In this document: positions 50,846 to 62,810 of the stretch, in pieces
Position numbering within the stretch: position 1 is the stretch's first letter
How the letters are laid out: each line of letters starts with the position of its first letter
From: Delphinapterus leucas
Lineage: Eukaryota; Chordata; Mammalia; Artiodactyla; Monodontidae
Reading direction: 5' to 3'
Length of the DNA stretch: 64,000 bases
NCBI RefSeq assembly: GCF_002288925.2
Contig: NW_022097996.1
Location: 6,752,686-6,816,685, forward strand
Program-made: the position numbers and the translations under genes
Notes under the pieces: model-generated
Databases searched by the model: none
Told to the model about the DNA's origin: nothing
The model's input: only the letters and a program-made list of their open reading frames with translations

Positions 50846-51193
50846 CATCATAATATATTTGAAATTTAATAATGAAAATATTGTCACTTATGATACTAAC
50901 ACAACGAATGTAATGGTATATCAATTGAATGTAAGCTACTGGTCCCTCTCTTTTTTTTTAATGCTTGAAAATCCTCCTTTCTATTAATGTTACCATGTTT
51001 ATGTGACTATCTCATCATTTTCCTTTGTTACAGGATGAAAAATAGTAAGCCAAGTCTTTTATACAAGCTCTAACTATCAATCAAAACAGCCATTCTTGAA
51101 TAGTATAAAAATGTCACTTCAAATGTTATTTGTAATAACACAAAATAGGATATAAAAATAGTAAAAGCTTATTGTTAAAAAACAAAAAACATA

Positions 51194-51401
51194 GGGCTTC
51201 CCTGGTGGCGCAGTGGTTGGGAGTCCGCCTGCCAGCGCAGGGGACGCGGGTTCGTGCCCCGGTCCGGGAAGATCCCACATGCCGCAGAGCGGCTGGGCCC
51301 GTGAGCCATGGCCGCTGAGCCTGTGCGTCCGGAGCCTGTGCTCCGCAACGGGAGAGGCCACAACAGTGAGAGGCCCGCGTACCGCAAAAAAAAAAAAAAA
51401 A
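51194..51401 (+). mobile_element. CHR-type SINE, short form
   Basis: A complete copy with a B-box GGTTCGTGCC and a 21-base or longer A-run. The duplication AAAAAACATA lies at 51184-51193 and 51402-51411. CpG sites are well kept. Confidence 0.95.
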
Positions 51402-51411
51402 AAAAAACATA

Positions 51412-53069
51412 AAATAAATAACAAGGAAATTGAAATCACCAAGAATTCAGAAAACAATACTAGTTTTTTTTTGAATTTTGATGCCTATTCTTCTAGTTTC
51501 TACTTTAAGAGTAGAAACTCTTAAGAGTATATTTTGATTTACTAATGAGATCATACTATGTGTATGCAGTTTATCCTACTTTTAAGTTTAATACTATACA
51601 TTAGCATTAGTGTATAATACTATAGGCTGTAACAAATATATTTTAATTGTGGGAGACAACTTATCATATAGTTGTAACACCATATACTTGATCACATCTT
51701 TATCATTGAACACTTATATAGTTACCAGGTTTTATAATAATAAGCACATCAAGAAATTTCTTTACCCATAAATCAATATATATAGTTATTATTGTTGCCT
51801 TAGAATGTATACCTACACCGACTGAATTGAAGATCAAAGGGTTTGAACATTTTTGAGCTTCTTTAAATATATGTATATAATTATTTTCTAGATTCCACCA
51901 GCAATATATGAGTCCCATTAATGCCAGACCCCACGAGACTGAGTACTGCTTTTTAAACTTTAATAATTTCACACTTGAAGATGGTACTTTGTTATTTCTA
52001 CTTTTATTTCTCTGATAATCCTGGCTTTTAAGTGACTTCTGTTTACAGCACATAAAAATCTGAGCCATTGGAAATATTCAGTCTGAAGCTGCCTCACTCA
52101 AAATGCGATATTTAATGAGAATCTTTTCTAGTGGTTTTTTAAAAAGAAAATTTGTATTGACCATGATGGTGGATTGGTAACTCTCCATGTGGAAGTCTGG
52201 GCCAAAACCATGTCGACTTTGGCTGGTGTTCTAGAACTCTGTGGTCTTGACTTTTCATTTATTTTGTGTGCAGGAGAGCACTCAACTACCTTCTAATTTC
52301 CGTGTGGAGTCAACCCGCTACTTCTTGTCCCCTTGCCTTTCCTGTGTCATCCTAACCACTGGTGCCTACAGGCACCAGTTCTTCCTCATAGCAGCAGGTG
52401 AATCCCATTTGCAGCTTTTCCAGAACTTGCAGAACCAGCTCCATCACATCTCATCTTATTGATTGCCCCACTGGGAGCAGGTGGCCTCTGCAGAACTTGG
52501 GGTGCTTCTCCAACTTCCAAGGAGCCCTTGTCCAAGCTCAGGGGCACCACCATCAGTTGGCAGCCAGCTCCTCTCCCTAAGGAGTTTGTCACTTCCAGGG
52601 GCTTCTCCTATAAGTCTCTACATTTCAATAATCTTAACCTTTCTCCTTGTTTCCCCAGCCCTAAGGGTATAAGCTGTTTCCTGCAGTTACTGCCCCAGTG
52701 GTTACCTTCCAATTCCCTTTTTACCCTTTTGTTAACTAGTTAACGACTTTATATCTAGTTAGCAATTCTGTATATGAAACTATTTTCCCTTTAAATAACT
52801 GGTGAGATTTCTCTCTCCAGACCAGACCTTGACTGATGCACTCAGAAAAAGGCAGTTGCAGAAAATATGATCATATTGTCTTTATTGAAAATAAAGGGCC
52901 AGATGCTTACTACAAAAAACGGGCCAGAGAGTTGACATTTATTAATGTGCAGAAAACTTTAGGTTAGATTTGCATTTTATTTGTTTGAGATACGTAAAAT
53001 ATGTTAGTATAACACCTTTTATAGTGGAGAAGATAAAAATGGCAAAACTAAAATCAGGAGTTTTGATGG
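51412..53069. other. Unassigned intergenic sequence with an old LINE-like piece
   Basis: Around 51650-51960 the text (GATCAAAGGGTTTGAACATT, TTCCACCAGCAATATATGAG) resembles an antisense fragment of an old L1. The rest, including 52.2-52.7 kb with several short open frames, shows no gene that I recognise. A short hairpin lies at 52358-52379. Confidence 0.45.
52358..52379. repeat. 10-bp inverted repeat
   Basis: ACTGGTGCCT and AGGCACCAGT are exact complements around a 2-base spacer. Confidence 0.9.
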
Positions 53070-53445
53070 GTTCTATGGACTGAATTGCTTTGTCCCCCAA
53101 AATTCATATGTTGAAACCCTAACCTCCGGTGTGATGGGATTTGGAGATAAGGCCTTTGGGAGGTAATTAAGGTGGAATGATATCATGAAGATGGGGTCCT
53201 CATTCTGGAATTAGTGCCTTTTTAAGAGGAGACACAGAGAGTTTCCTCTCTCTCCCTGCCACGTGAGGACACAGAGAGAAGGCAGCTGTCTGTAAGCCAA
53301 GGACAGTTTTCACTAGAAACTGGCCATGCTGGCACCCTGATCTTGGACTTCCCAGCCTCCAGAATTGTGAGGGAATAAATTTCCATTGTTTAAGCCACCC
53401 CGTCTAGGGTATTTTGTTGTGGCAGCGTGAGCAGACTATTATAAT
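53070..53445 (+). mobile_element. MLT1-type MaLR solo LTR, near full length
   Basis: It opens TTCTATGGACTGAATTGC and continues CCAAAATTCATATGTTGAAA, TGATGGGATTTGGAGATAAG, TGCCACGTGAGGACACAGAG and CTTCCCAGCCTCCAGAATTG. A poly-A signal in GAATAAATTTCC precedes an end near CAGCGTGAGCAGACTATTAT. No internal retroviral region follows. Confidence 0.9.
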
Positions 53446-53686
53446 AAGACAGAACAGTTTGCATCTCCTTTGAAAGAAATGATTAAAATTTGATGGCTTG
53501 GGAATGAAGTAACGAATGAAAATATTTTTAGGGAGAAATCCAAAGTGGAGGAAGTGTTTTTACATTCATTGGCTCAGAGGAATTCTGTGGTTTGGGATGT
53601 CAGAAACCTAGGAGATTCTTAGAACTGACAGTCATTAATTTAAATCACAATGATATTTTACTCACTTATAAGACAACACCACTGAC

Positions 53687-53773
53687 CTTCCGATGCAGTC
53701 TTCCAGGCGTTGTGTTAAATTTTCCCAGACCCAGTCTTCCTCTCTCATACGATCCACCTCAGTGACCAAGATG
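53687..53773 (-). other. Exon-like open segment of unknown identity
   Basis: I do not recognise this sequence. On the minus strand, a pyrimidine-rich tract ending CATTTCTTACAG precedes an 87-bp segment followed by GTCAGT, a good donor. The segment has an open frame reading VTEVDRMREEDWVWENLTQR then LEDCIG, with 29 codons' worth of bases, so including or skipping it would keep frame. The composition is acidic and charged with two Trp, unlike the T-rich noise frames around it. It may be an exon of an unannotated or lost gene, or chance. Nothing nearby on the same strand clearly continues it. Confidence 0.22.
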
Positions 53774-55960
53774 CTGTAAGAAATGATTGAAGAACAGATG
53801 GAAAAGAGTTATTTTGATCAGTACCAGACCGAAGCTGCAGCTTCTCCAGCACTATGCCCTACTTGGCCCACCAATCTTAGCCTTAATTTGTAGTATTTCG
53901 GTATTTTGAAGGACCAGATGAAATTTCTTGGGTTTGATAATGCTTACCACGCTGGGAAGGAATTTTAGGTCACAGAACACTGAAAGGCAGGTTAAAATGA
54001 CCTTTTCTCTGGCAGTTGACATAGGCCACTATGCGTTAAGGAAAGAACAGCAAAGAGGGCAAGCAGAAAGCTGAAAGAAGCATCCTGTGGGTACTGTTGC
54101 CCAGAAACTGCTTATTACCAAGTCAAAAACATAGGAATAGGCTGCAAAACCTATGCAAACCTGCAGAGGGGAGAAACACAAGAGAGCAAGCCTTGAAGTA
54201 AGATGTTTGGTTAAGGGAAAATAACGTAAATGAGATACAGACATTAAAAAATGAGGAAACCCTTGTCAGTACACATTGAGATTTGTGGCACATTCTAAGC
54301 TCTGAGAAAGAGCTGGTGAATGCAGCATCTGGTCTCCTGGGGGGCATTCTGTGGCTTCAGTGGCGGGAAGGAAAGAGCGGGGACACAGAATGTGAATTTG
54401 CAGTTGTGAGTCTCCACTTTGGTATTCAATTTTTATATTTAAATCCATGTTAAGAATAAACATAAAGTGTGCCCTGTAATGCTATATATTTTTTCTTGCC
54501 TCTGAGCTAAATCAGGTGATTTCCCATTATTTTTCATTTCTAAGAAGAAGGTTATATTTAGATATTCACAAATCCAGAGATAGAGAAATCAGGAAATAAA
54601 ATGATGCGAAAATAATAAAAATATTTATATGGTACTACAGTTGCTTCATGAGAGCTTAAAATATTTTTCTTGGAATTTTGTAAGACTACTCTGTCTTATT
54701 AAATCTTTCTCAGTGCTCCCTCATCTGCAATCTTGCAAGTCAGAAATCAGCACATATGATATGGGTGTTTCTGTAACGACTGTGTAGCAGTTATTGGCAG
54801 AGTGAATTATAGTTGTAAACTACTAACAGATTCACAATTATGGCATCATTTGTTCTCGGTGCGACACATGAAACCATGAGGCCTTGTACAGCTGCAGACT
54901 TGGGTTGTGCCTGCACCTTCCATGACCAGACAACCTACCACTGTCCCAAAACCAGAGTGAGGGAAAGGAGCAAATCCCAGGGTCAAAAGAGAACGAATAA
55001 CTAGGAAGGGTTCAAGCCTTCCTTCTCCATTTGCATGTTCTAATTGCTAGCCTGTCAATAATCAAGAGTTGTTTTGTGGTTGGAAATTATCAGGAAACCC
55101 TACCCAGGTTTTAGAAATCCTGAAGTAGGAGGGTAAGATTACACGGATCAGGGAATGTATAAATAAATACAAGAACGTAAATGTCAGGCCTGACCACCAG
55201 CTGGTTATCTGAAACAAGTCAGCAAAATGCCTTCTATTTACCGAAAACTTTTGTGATTTATGAGTCCTTAATCTTAAATGAGATTATTGACTGTTTGTTT
55301 ATATCTGATCTACAAATACATAAAGTCAGTTGTGCTTCTTCTTATTTCTTTATTTGCTCATTTATAGTAAAATAACACAGAAGGATACATAAAAATGAAG
55401 GGGAAAATCACCTGCAATCCCAGGAAGTAACCTACTATTATTTGGTTGTTTCCCTCCAGGTTACTTTCATATATATATTTACATAAGTGTAACCTTAGTG
55501 AAAATATTTTTATTTTAATAGTTTATAAATTATTGAATAGAAATTTATGTAAATATCCATTTAATGACAATATAACATATACCATAACTATATAACATAT
55601 ATTTTACATGTAATATAGTATATGTAGTATATATACTATAATAATTATATGGTATAATATAAATATTCTTTGTTAGAAAACGAAGTTACCATTTTTTTTT
55701 TTCTATTAGAAACAATGGTTCTACGAATACCTTTATTCTCTCACTTTTGGGGTTTGTAGTTTTTAATTGTTACCAAAGACAGCAAAGATAAAAGACCTAT
55801 ATGGGAATGAAGGCTATGGCTTGGAACTCATTAATGTAGTAATGGAATTAGCCAACATACATTAGCTAGAGTTTCTAATCTACATTAGCTGAGCTGGTGC
55901 TTTTTAAAGTATGACTTAAGAGAATTACAGGACAAGAGCATGAAGCACTTCAGGGGCATT
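53774..55960. other. Unassigned intergenic sequence
   Basis: No gene recognised. The stretch at about 55480-55680 is very AT-rich, with repeated ATATA and TATAACATAT words. Confidence 0.5.
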
Positions 55961-56182
55961 CTACTTCCTGGCTTCAATTTCTGACTCTACATAGTTCCTC
56001 CTTTGACTGGTGGAGACCCCTACATAAGGTGGGATCTGGCCTCCATGGAAATTGGAAACAGGTGGGTTTTGAAATGGTGGATAGTTTGGACCGGACACTG
56101 GAGGCTCATTGTATAAGCTTAACATGAGTTGGAAAGAAAAATAAAACAAAACCCAAGAAATTCCAGTGAAGGTAGAGAGAGC
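55961..56182 (-). CDS. Candidate terminal exon, Pro/Tyr-rich tail after a hydrophobic segment
   Basis: I do not recognise a gene here. On the minus strand, TTTTTCTTACCTCAG looks like a splice acceptor. The 222-bp segment after it is open for 73 residues and then stops (TAG). Residues 4-23 or so are hydrophobic (FTGISWVLFYFSFQLMLSL). A hydrophilic tail follows with YNEPPVSGPNYPPFQNPPV, then VSTSQRRNYVESEIEARK. That layout resembles the last exon of a small multi-pass membrane protein with a cytoplasmic tail. No upstream exon was found, and without the acceptor an ATG at 56200 would start a 79-residue frame. It could be a relic, a processed fragment or chance. Confidence 0.2.
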   Translation of the reverse strand, partial: ALSTFTGISWVLFYFSFQLMLSLYNEPPVSGPNYPPFQNPPVSNFHGGQIPPYVGVSTSQRRNYVESEIEARK

Positions 56183-56200
56183 CTGAGGTAAGAAAAACAA

Positions 56201-57639
56201 AATCTGTGAAATTTTTCTTCAGAGACTCTTAGATTTCATGACCAGAATGGTGTGAAAGGAAGAAAAGGACGAAGACATTATTGGCTGCATTTTAGCATTT
56301 CCAACTGCCATGGAAGTATGCAGAGTGTGGAAAGGTAGTATATTTTGTCTAAGTCCAAGAAAAATTAATTTTGATTCAGTGGGGACTATTTAAAACAGAC
56401 ATTTGGCTACTTCATAGTGACCTGGGACCAACAAAAATCTGTTTTTCCCAATTTTTCATTAGCTCAATTTGAATCAAACTGCCAAAATGTTATTTTATGA
56501 ATTTTATGGGTCAGCTTCAACTCTAAGTTAAATATAAACATATACACCCCTTTAACCTCAGTTTGGTCTTATAACATACATATGTCTCACATAGATTTAA
56601 AAAAAATCTTCCAATTACTGAATACATTTTTAAAATAAGTTGAATTTGTTGACTGGACTTTTCCAAGAAGGGTTTCCATGGAGTTTTTGAAAATAAACTG
56701 TGACCACAAAAATAGAACATTATTAAGATATTCTTCCTGATCTTCCCTTGACTCTTTTCCAAAACGAAAACTGAAACTTAGTTTGACCTCTTATACCATG
56801 GCGTTTGCCATGTATTCCAAAACCAATTCTCATCGCAAATAAGACATTCACTAAAACAGCTGCCATGGAAAACTGAGTTTTGAATGAGGCGTTCCAGAGT
56901 TACGTGTTATCCTCAGCATCGGCATCAAATAAAACCTGATCCTTCAGAGGGTGTTTGTTACTCTAATTGGCAGTGTATATGCATTTTTTTTTTTACAATT
57001 TTTAGTAAACTGTAACTAGTATTGTTTAATATAATATTAAGTAATACCGCTTTGTTACCTCAATGTAGTTTTGACTAGAATATTCTTCTATTAAGAAAAG
57101 CCTAAAGGGAATCTTTCTATTCAACTAGTGACGCAAAAAGGGCATTTTTAAGCCAACTCAGTGACTACTGTACATTTTTATTCCATTCGTAAAGGGGAGC
57201 CCCTCTGTCGATGTAACATACACTTTGACTTGGTATTAATTTTCCCCATCTCTGCTGCAATTGCACAGAGCAGACCGCCTTCATGCCACATGAAACCTTG
57301 TCCTTGCTCAGGGTGTGCACAGGGATGGACCAGTCGTTGAGTTGGACCCCTGCCCTCTCTGGTGCTCCACTGATGGCAAGTGAAAAGCCAGGAGGGAGCC
57401 CTTCACTGAGGCCGGGTGATACACTTTTTTTTTCCTCCAGTGGTGGGATACAATCATGAGCAAGAGTGTGTGTTTTAAGGGGACGTGAGGAGGCACTGAT
57501 AGGGGATTTCTTCTAAATTTCTTGTATTTCCCCAGATATAATCAGTTCACTGTCTCCTTAGACCTTTTAGGTAGTATTGCTGTAGACACTTATTTAACCT
57601 AGAGGTATAGGATTTAGATGATAACAAGAACTATTATAA
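56201..57639. other. Unassigned intergenic sequence
   Basis: A T-run lies at 56984-56993. The segment at 57.25-57.5 kb is less AT-rich and could be part of an old insertion. I see no gene. Confidence 0.5.
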
Positions 57640-57860
57640 GGAACTAACACTTATGTAACACTTACTGTACACCAAGCACCATCAGCTGAGTACCTCATCT
57701 GACTCTAGGTAGGGAGCTTTATAACCCCATTTTGTAGATGAGGCAATAGAGGCTCAGCTCAAAGATGTTTAAGTAAACTGCTCAAGGTCACACAGAAGAT
57801 AAGTAGCAGGACTGAGATGCAAACTCAGGTGGTCAGGCTCTAACCTAACGTGCTATGGTG
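57640..57860 (-). mobile_element. MIR SINE, antisense
   Basis: Clear reverse MIR: CCCCATTTTGTAGATGAGGC, AGGTCACACAGAAGATAAGT and AACTCAGGTGGTCAGGCTC. The flanking CTTACTGTACACCAAGCACC also fits. Confidence 0.87.
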
Positions 57861-58189
57861 ATCAGTACTCCTTGTAGTGTGTCCCTCTGTTACAAACAGA
57901 TTTTAAAATAACCTCAGTTTTTCTAGCTGCGGCTTTCAATAATTTAAAACTATGGATTTTATTTATGAGGGCTGGTTCAGCCTCTTAAACAGAAATCATG
58001 TTATGTCTGAGGATGTCTGGGAGCTGTACACTTCTCAAGAGATTATCATATCACCATATATCATATCATCGTATCACCTCACAGGTGACTTAAGAAGCTA
58101 GTTGAAAAGAGAAAATGAAAAGGCAAGTGTGCTGTCTGACCTGCGACCTAGCCCTACACAGTCAAAGGGACATTTTCCCTGGTTTCTTA
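57861..58189. other. Unassigned spacer
   Basis: It holds an ATATC-type repeat near 58045-58080 (TCATATCACCATATATCATA). Confidence 0.5.
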
Positions 58190-58400
58190 GTGGAATGGTA
58201 ACTGTTTATCAGAACTTGCTAAGTGCTGGGCATTGCACTAAACACTTTGATAGTAAGGTATCATTTAATTGGTATCATTTGCAATTTATAGATGAGACAG
58301 TGGAGGCTCAGGAGAGGATGCAATTTGCCAACTCTTACACAGCTAACAAGCGGCAAAGTTAGGATTTAAGCCCCAGACTGTTTGGGTTCAGAGCTTATAC
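58190..58400 (-). mobile_element. MIR SINE, antisense
   Basis: Reverse MIR: TGCTAAGTGCTGGGCATTGC, TTATAGATGAGACAGTGGAG, ACACAGCTAACAAGCGGCAA and TTAAGCCCCAGACTGTTTGG. A second MIR of the same orientation is about 0.5 kb to the left. Confidence 0.87.
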
Positions 58401-61400
58401 TTTAAAAATATTGTACCAAACTTTTCCACAATATAGATCTGGCTCAAGGGAGGCGGAGTGTAATGCAGTGCACTTTGGCCCGTGTGGACCTTGCCGTTTT
58501 AAAAGCTCTGGGATGTCCTGTGATACTTTCCACAAGGATGCTGTCCACCATCCTTATGTGGCTTTGCAGTAACAGATACCAGTGTGATACAGGAAGGAGG
58601 AGAGCATATATGAAATCCTCATCAAATCTGGGGAAGAATTACACTGAAATCTCATAGCAAATGACTGCAAACACTTAGTCAAATTTCCCTATTAACGTTT
58701 CTGTGCTTCATTTGTATCTAAATGCTTGTGTAGTCTAAAGACATTTGAGTTATTAGGTACTCTTTCATAATACAAATTAGAGATTTTTGGGGAGGCTCAA
58801 AGTAAGTGAATACCTAAGCACAATAAGAACTCCTATGGTAGATAAAATTTGTCTCCCTAGAGAAAGAAATAATCTTTATCTTTAGAAATAATATTTATCT
58901 AAAGTCTGTATCTTGTAGGAGACTGAGTCCCTCGATCTCCTTTCTTTCCTTTCTAGATGAGAAAATTGCAAATACTCCCAACCAATTGAGAAGACATTTA
59001 TCCTCTTTGGGTGACTCCCTCCTGGCTCCCCACCCCTCACCAAATTTCCTAGCTAAGTATCCATGGCTACTCCTATTTGTCCATCCTTATCATTCTCTGG
59101 GACTGTGATCTTCCCTTGATCTGGGCCAATTCCTCAGCCTTCTTTTTTTAAAACTTATGTTTGTGATAATGTATGTGAAAGCATTTCGTGTAATCCCTGA
59201 CCCTCAGCTTTGCACAATTCCAGACTTTTTTGTAAGAAGAGTCCATGCAGTAATCTTTTTGAAGTCAGGGACTAGGAAATTTATCTTGGATCTATGTTTG
59301 CCTAGAAAGTACGTTGCTTTTACTGACATTTTATGTTTGCTTTCAGTGGCTTTGGGAAGGCTGTTGGAGCATATGGAGGGACTAAAGCTCTCAACAATCC
59401 TCTCGCAAATTAGTGAGAGTTTTCTTACAAAAAGCAAGTATTTTAGAGTTTGTTGACATTTATCCAAGCTGTTTATTATGATACAGGAGATCCAAATTTG
59501 AATATTTGACAGATAGCATGCAAAGAATGTTAGAAAATATGTTGGTTATCTTTCAGTTAACGAAATTTGACTGATTCTTTTTCTTAATAGGACAGCAGAG
59601 CAAGAATGCGGGTGACGTTATTGTTTAATCTCTCATCTGTTAGTATTAGTAGGGTACCCTACAGTTACAGCAGTTTCCGTATTTAAATACTCCTTTTACT
59701 CAGCTGACTTACGTGAAATGATGGCTATAACCGAGTTATAGTGGAGGCTGTGTTGGCCACCGCAGCATCCATCCTGTCCTTCCTTTATTGTGTAGCTGCA
59801 ATGTGATTTGAGTTTTGTCATCCTCTCTCCAGCTCTAGGGGTGAGCCCTGATTGTTCCAAGGCAATCAGAGCAATCCTATGTTTACTTTGCCACAGTGAT
59901 ACTTTCTTGGATGGCTGAGCCATCCAGACAGAAACAAATCCACACATGGCTCCAGACTCCAGGGTTTGGATCTGAAGTTAGTTAGCATCTCACGAAGAAG
60001 GAATTGATTAGAATCAAACTTGGAACTTTTTTGATGACTGCAAGAAAATAAGAGATGTAAATGAGGTAGAATATACCCAGCAGTGCCATATTCTTCCAGG
60101 ATGAAGCCGGCACACCAGGAAGTACAGAGCCTAGAGAATCAATCACAAGGGAATAGAGTGTGAACCTTGATCAAGTCATGCCTAAAGTTTGTCCTCCTGG
60201 GCTCTCAGGTTCATAAATTAATAAACTCCCTGGATTGATTTTTGTTTTTATTATTTGCAACCAAAAAGCATCACAGCTGTTATAAGAGGGTATATAGCCA
60301 GTGCCATTTTGGTGTACTTTCATAAGAATAATAATGGTATCTTATCTTGGGTGAGGAACTTTGGGATTTGTTTTCAAGAATTTACCTGTTTCTTCATTAA
60401 TATTTACAGTGGTTGGTGTACAGCAGTCCACAGTTTTGTGATTATCCTTGCTTCAAAAAGAAATTGTGATACAGAGAAATTAAGCACTTTCTTGCAATTT
60501 AATCCAGTAATTATGTAGAATTAAGAAATTAGAGAAGAGATGTACAGGAAAATAGAGGGGAAGAGTTGAAACACACACAGTAATTTAAATGGGAAAAAAA
60601 AAAGCTTCTCTTGTTACCAAATTAAAGAAAAGCATCTAGGTTAGATCTTAAAGTTGGAGAGAGAACATTTATGTCTTTAGTCTTGTTTTAATACCTTGAA
60701 CTCCACAGTAATTAAGTCCTTTCAAAGCTTAATATATCGAAGTGAGAAGGAACACACAGAGTCCTAGCTGAAAGCTGGATGCAAAGGAGGATTACCAGTA
60801 GAATGATAAGATGATAAGCTTATTATTAATATCTTTTTTATTATTCCAATTTTTTGGATTTGTCATGTTCATGTATTATGAATGAATAAGAATGAACAGT
60901 ACCTTTTTTTTTTCCTAGTAATCAGTTATCTTATTGTAAGTTTTTTAAGGAATCCTGGCACACAGTGGCTTTCCTGCCCAGTTTGGGGATCTAATCCAGG
61001 GGCCTGTTTCTCTAGGATAAACCTGGACCAGGGACTATAGCTACCACCTACCACCAGGTCAGCTTCCAGTTTTTATTTTCACCGCATGACTAGAGGCACA
61101 AAGCAGTGCTGGGTGAGTCATTAGCTGATGGTCATTCTGTTGCTAGAATTTTCCATCCTGCAAAAGTCAAAATTACAGTGCTTGAGAGTCCCAAGAGATT
61201 TCAGAATGAGTTTCCAATCAAAGCTCAGCATCTATGTGGATTAACAAGAAGGGAGGTACTCTCCAGAGTTCTAAAACATGGGCAGTTTGAGACAAGCAGA
61301 CATGTGGCATTGTTGGTCTTTTTTCTTCGTTACAAAATGTTGAGCATCTGTTTGCAGCTGACATCATATTGCCTCCTTACTAAGTCTAGCCCTTTATATT

Positions 61401-61837
61401 ATTTCCTCATTTATATTAAGCAGCCTTGTGTTTTATGGTTGGTTGTTCAGATTTTCATGAGACAAGCTGGGTTATTTAAGGTATTTTTCTTCACTTTAGT
61501 ACCTCTAAAGTAGAAGGCATTAACATTTTAAAGACATTAAGACCTTTCATGTTTGGTTATATGTAATATTGAATCGTCATACTAATATTGATTAAAATAG
61601 TTTCCAGACAAAGTACTAAGTCATCTATTGTATTCAATGACATTTACCACCTATATAACTTAAGCCCTGAAAGAGACTGGTATTTACATATAAAAGCTTG
61701 TGATCAAATTCCTGTATTATTCTCCAAATAATGCAGACACTGTAACTCTTATTTCTGACCTTTACCAAAAAGATTTCATTGTTTTATTGCTCAAGACTGT
61801 AGAAGTATTCTGGTTTCTGGTTTTCCTTAATTCAACC
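58401..61837. other. Unassigned intergenic sequence
   Basis: No gene or named repeat recognised in 3.4 kb. The longest frame, 135 residues at 61106-61513 on the plus strand, has a hydrophobic second half but no known domain and no splice or poly-A context that I trust. Confidence 0.5.
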
Positions 61838-62410
61838 TTTTTTTAAAAATTGAAGTATAGTTGATTTACAATTTTCAAGATAGACAGTGAAGTGATTTAG
61901 TTATACAAATATATGTATATATTGTATATTTATATATGTATATATATATAAATATATAGACAGATATTATTTTTCAGATTTTTAAAAATTTTTATTTTAT
62001 CTTAGGGTATAATTGGTTTACAATGTTGTGTTAGTTTCAGGTATACAGCAAATTGATTCAGTTATACATATACAAGTATCTATTCTTTTTCAAATTCTTT
62101 TCCCATTTAGGTTATTACAGAATATTGAGGAGAGTTCCCTGTGCTATACAGTAGGTCCTTGTAGATTATCTATTTTATATATAGTAGTGTGTGTATGTTA
62201 ATCCCAAACTCCTAATTTCTCACCCCCTTTCTGCTTGGGTGACCATAAATTTGTTTTCTAAGTCTGTGTATTTTACTTTTTTTAATTGAGGTATAGTTGA
62301 ATTATATTATATTAGTCTCAAGTATACAACATAGTGATTCAAAGTTTTTATAGATTATACTCTATTTATAGTTATTATTAAAAATGTACATTTCTTTTCA
62401 TCCAGCAATC
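61838..62410 (-). mobile_element. Cluster of three antisense L1 3'-end fragments
   Basis: Pieces start at about 61838 (AATTGAAGTATAGTTGATTT), 61978 (TTTTATCTTAGGGTATAATT, GAGTTCCCTGTGCTATACAG) and 62275 (TTAATTGAGGTATAGTTGAA). An AT-rich TATATA stretch at 61905-61975 separates the first two. Each piece restarts from the L1 3' end, so at least three separate insertions or duplications are implied. Confidence 0.85.
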
Positions 62411-62419
62411 TCATTGTAA

Positions 62420-62620
62420 GCAATTTTTCTTGAGCACATACATGGAGACATTTTCCAATACACATGTACAAGATATTTATTGAACATAGTTTGTTAAAGA
62501 AAGCAATAAAGATGACAAATAGAAATGTCCGTCAGTGGGTGAATGGGAAAATAAGTTTAATTAATACACGTTGTAGAATCCTTTCTAATCATTAAGAAGA
62601 AAAAAAGTAGATCTATATGT
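62420..62620 (+). mobile_element. Old L1 ORF2-end fragment
   Basis: AAATGTCCGTCAGTGGGTGA and ATGGGAAAATAAGTTTAATT resemble the decayed end of L1 ORF2 in sense. Confidence 0.55.
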
Positions 62621-62654
62621 ACTTAAATATACACATAAATATTCAGAATATGTA

Positions 62655-62668
62655 TATATATATATATG
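62655..62668. repeat. (TA)n microsatellite
   Basis: TATATATATATATA just before the start of the younger L1. Confidence 0.85.
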
Positions 62669-62810
62669 GTTTGTTTTGTTTTTTGGTGGAGTGTGTGCTG
62701 CAACTACTGCTTAAGAATAAAAGAGAAGAGAGGGCAGACAGCAGAAGCAAGAAGAACTACAATCCTGCAGCCTGTGGAAAAAAAACCACATTCACAGAAA
62801 GATAGACAAG

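Noticed and set aside
61106..61513. 135-residue open frame on the plus strand
   Set aside because: No recognisable domain and no gene context. The hydrophobic second half fits T-rich noise.
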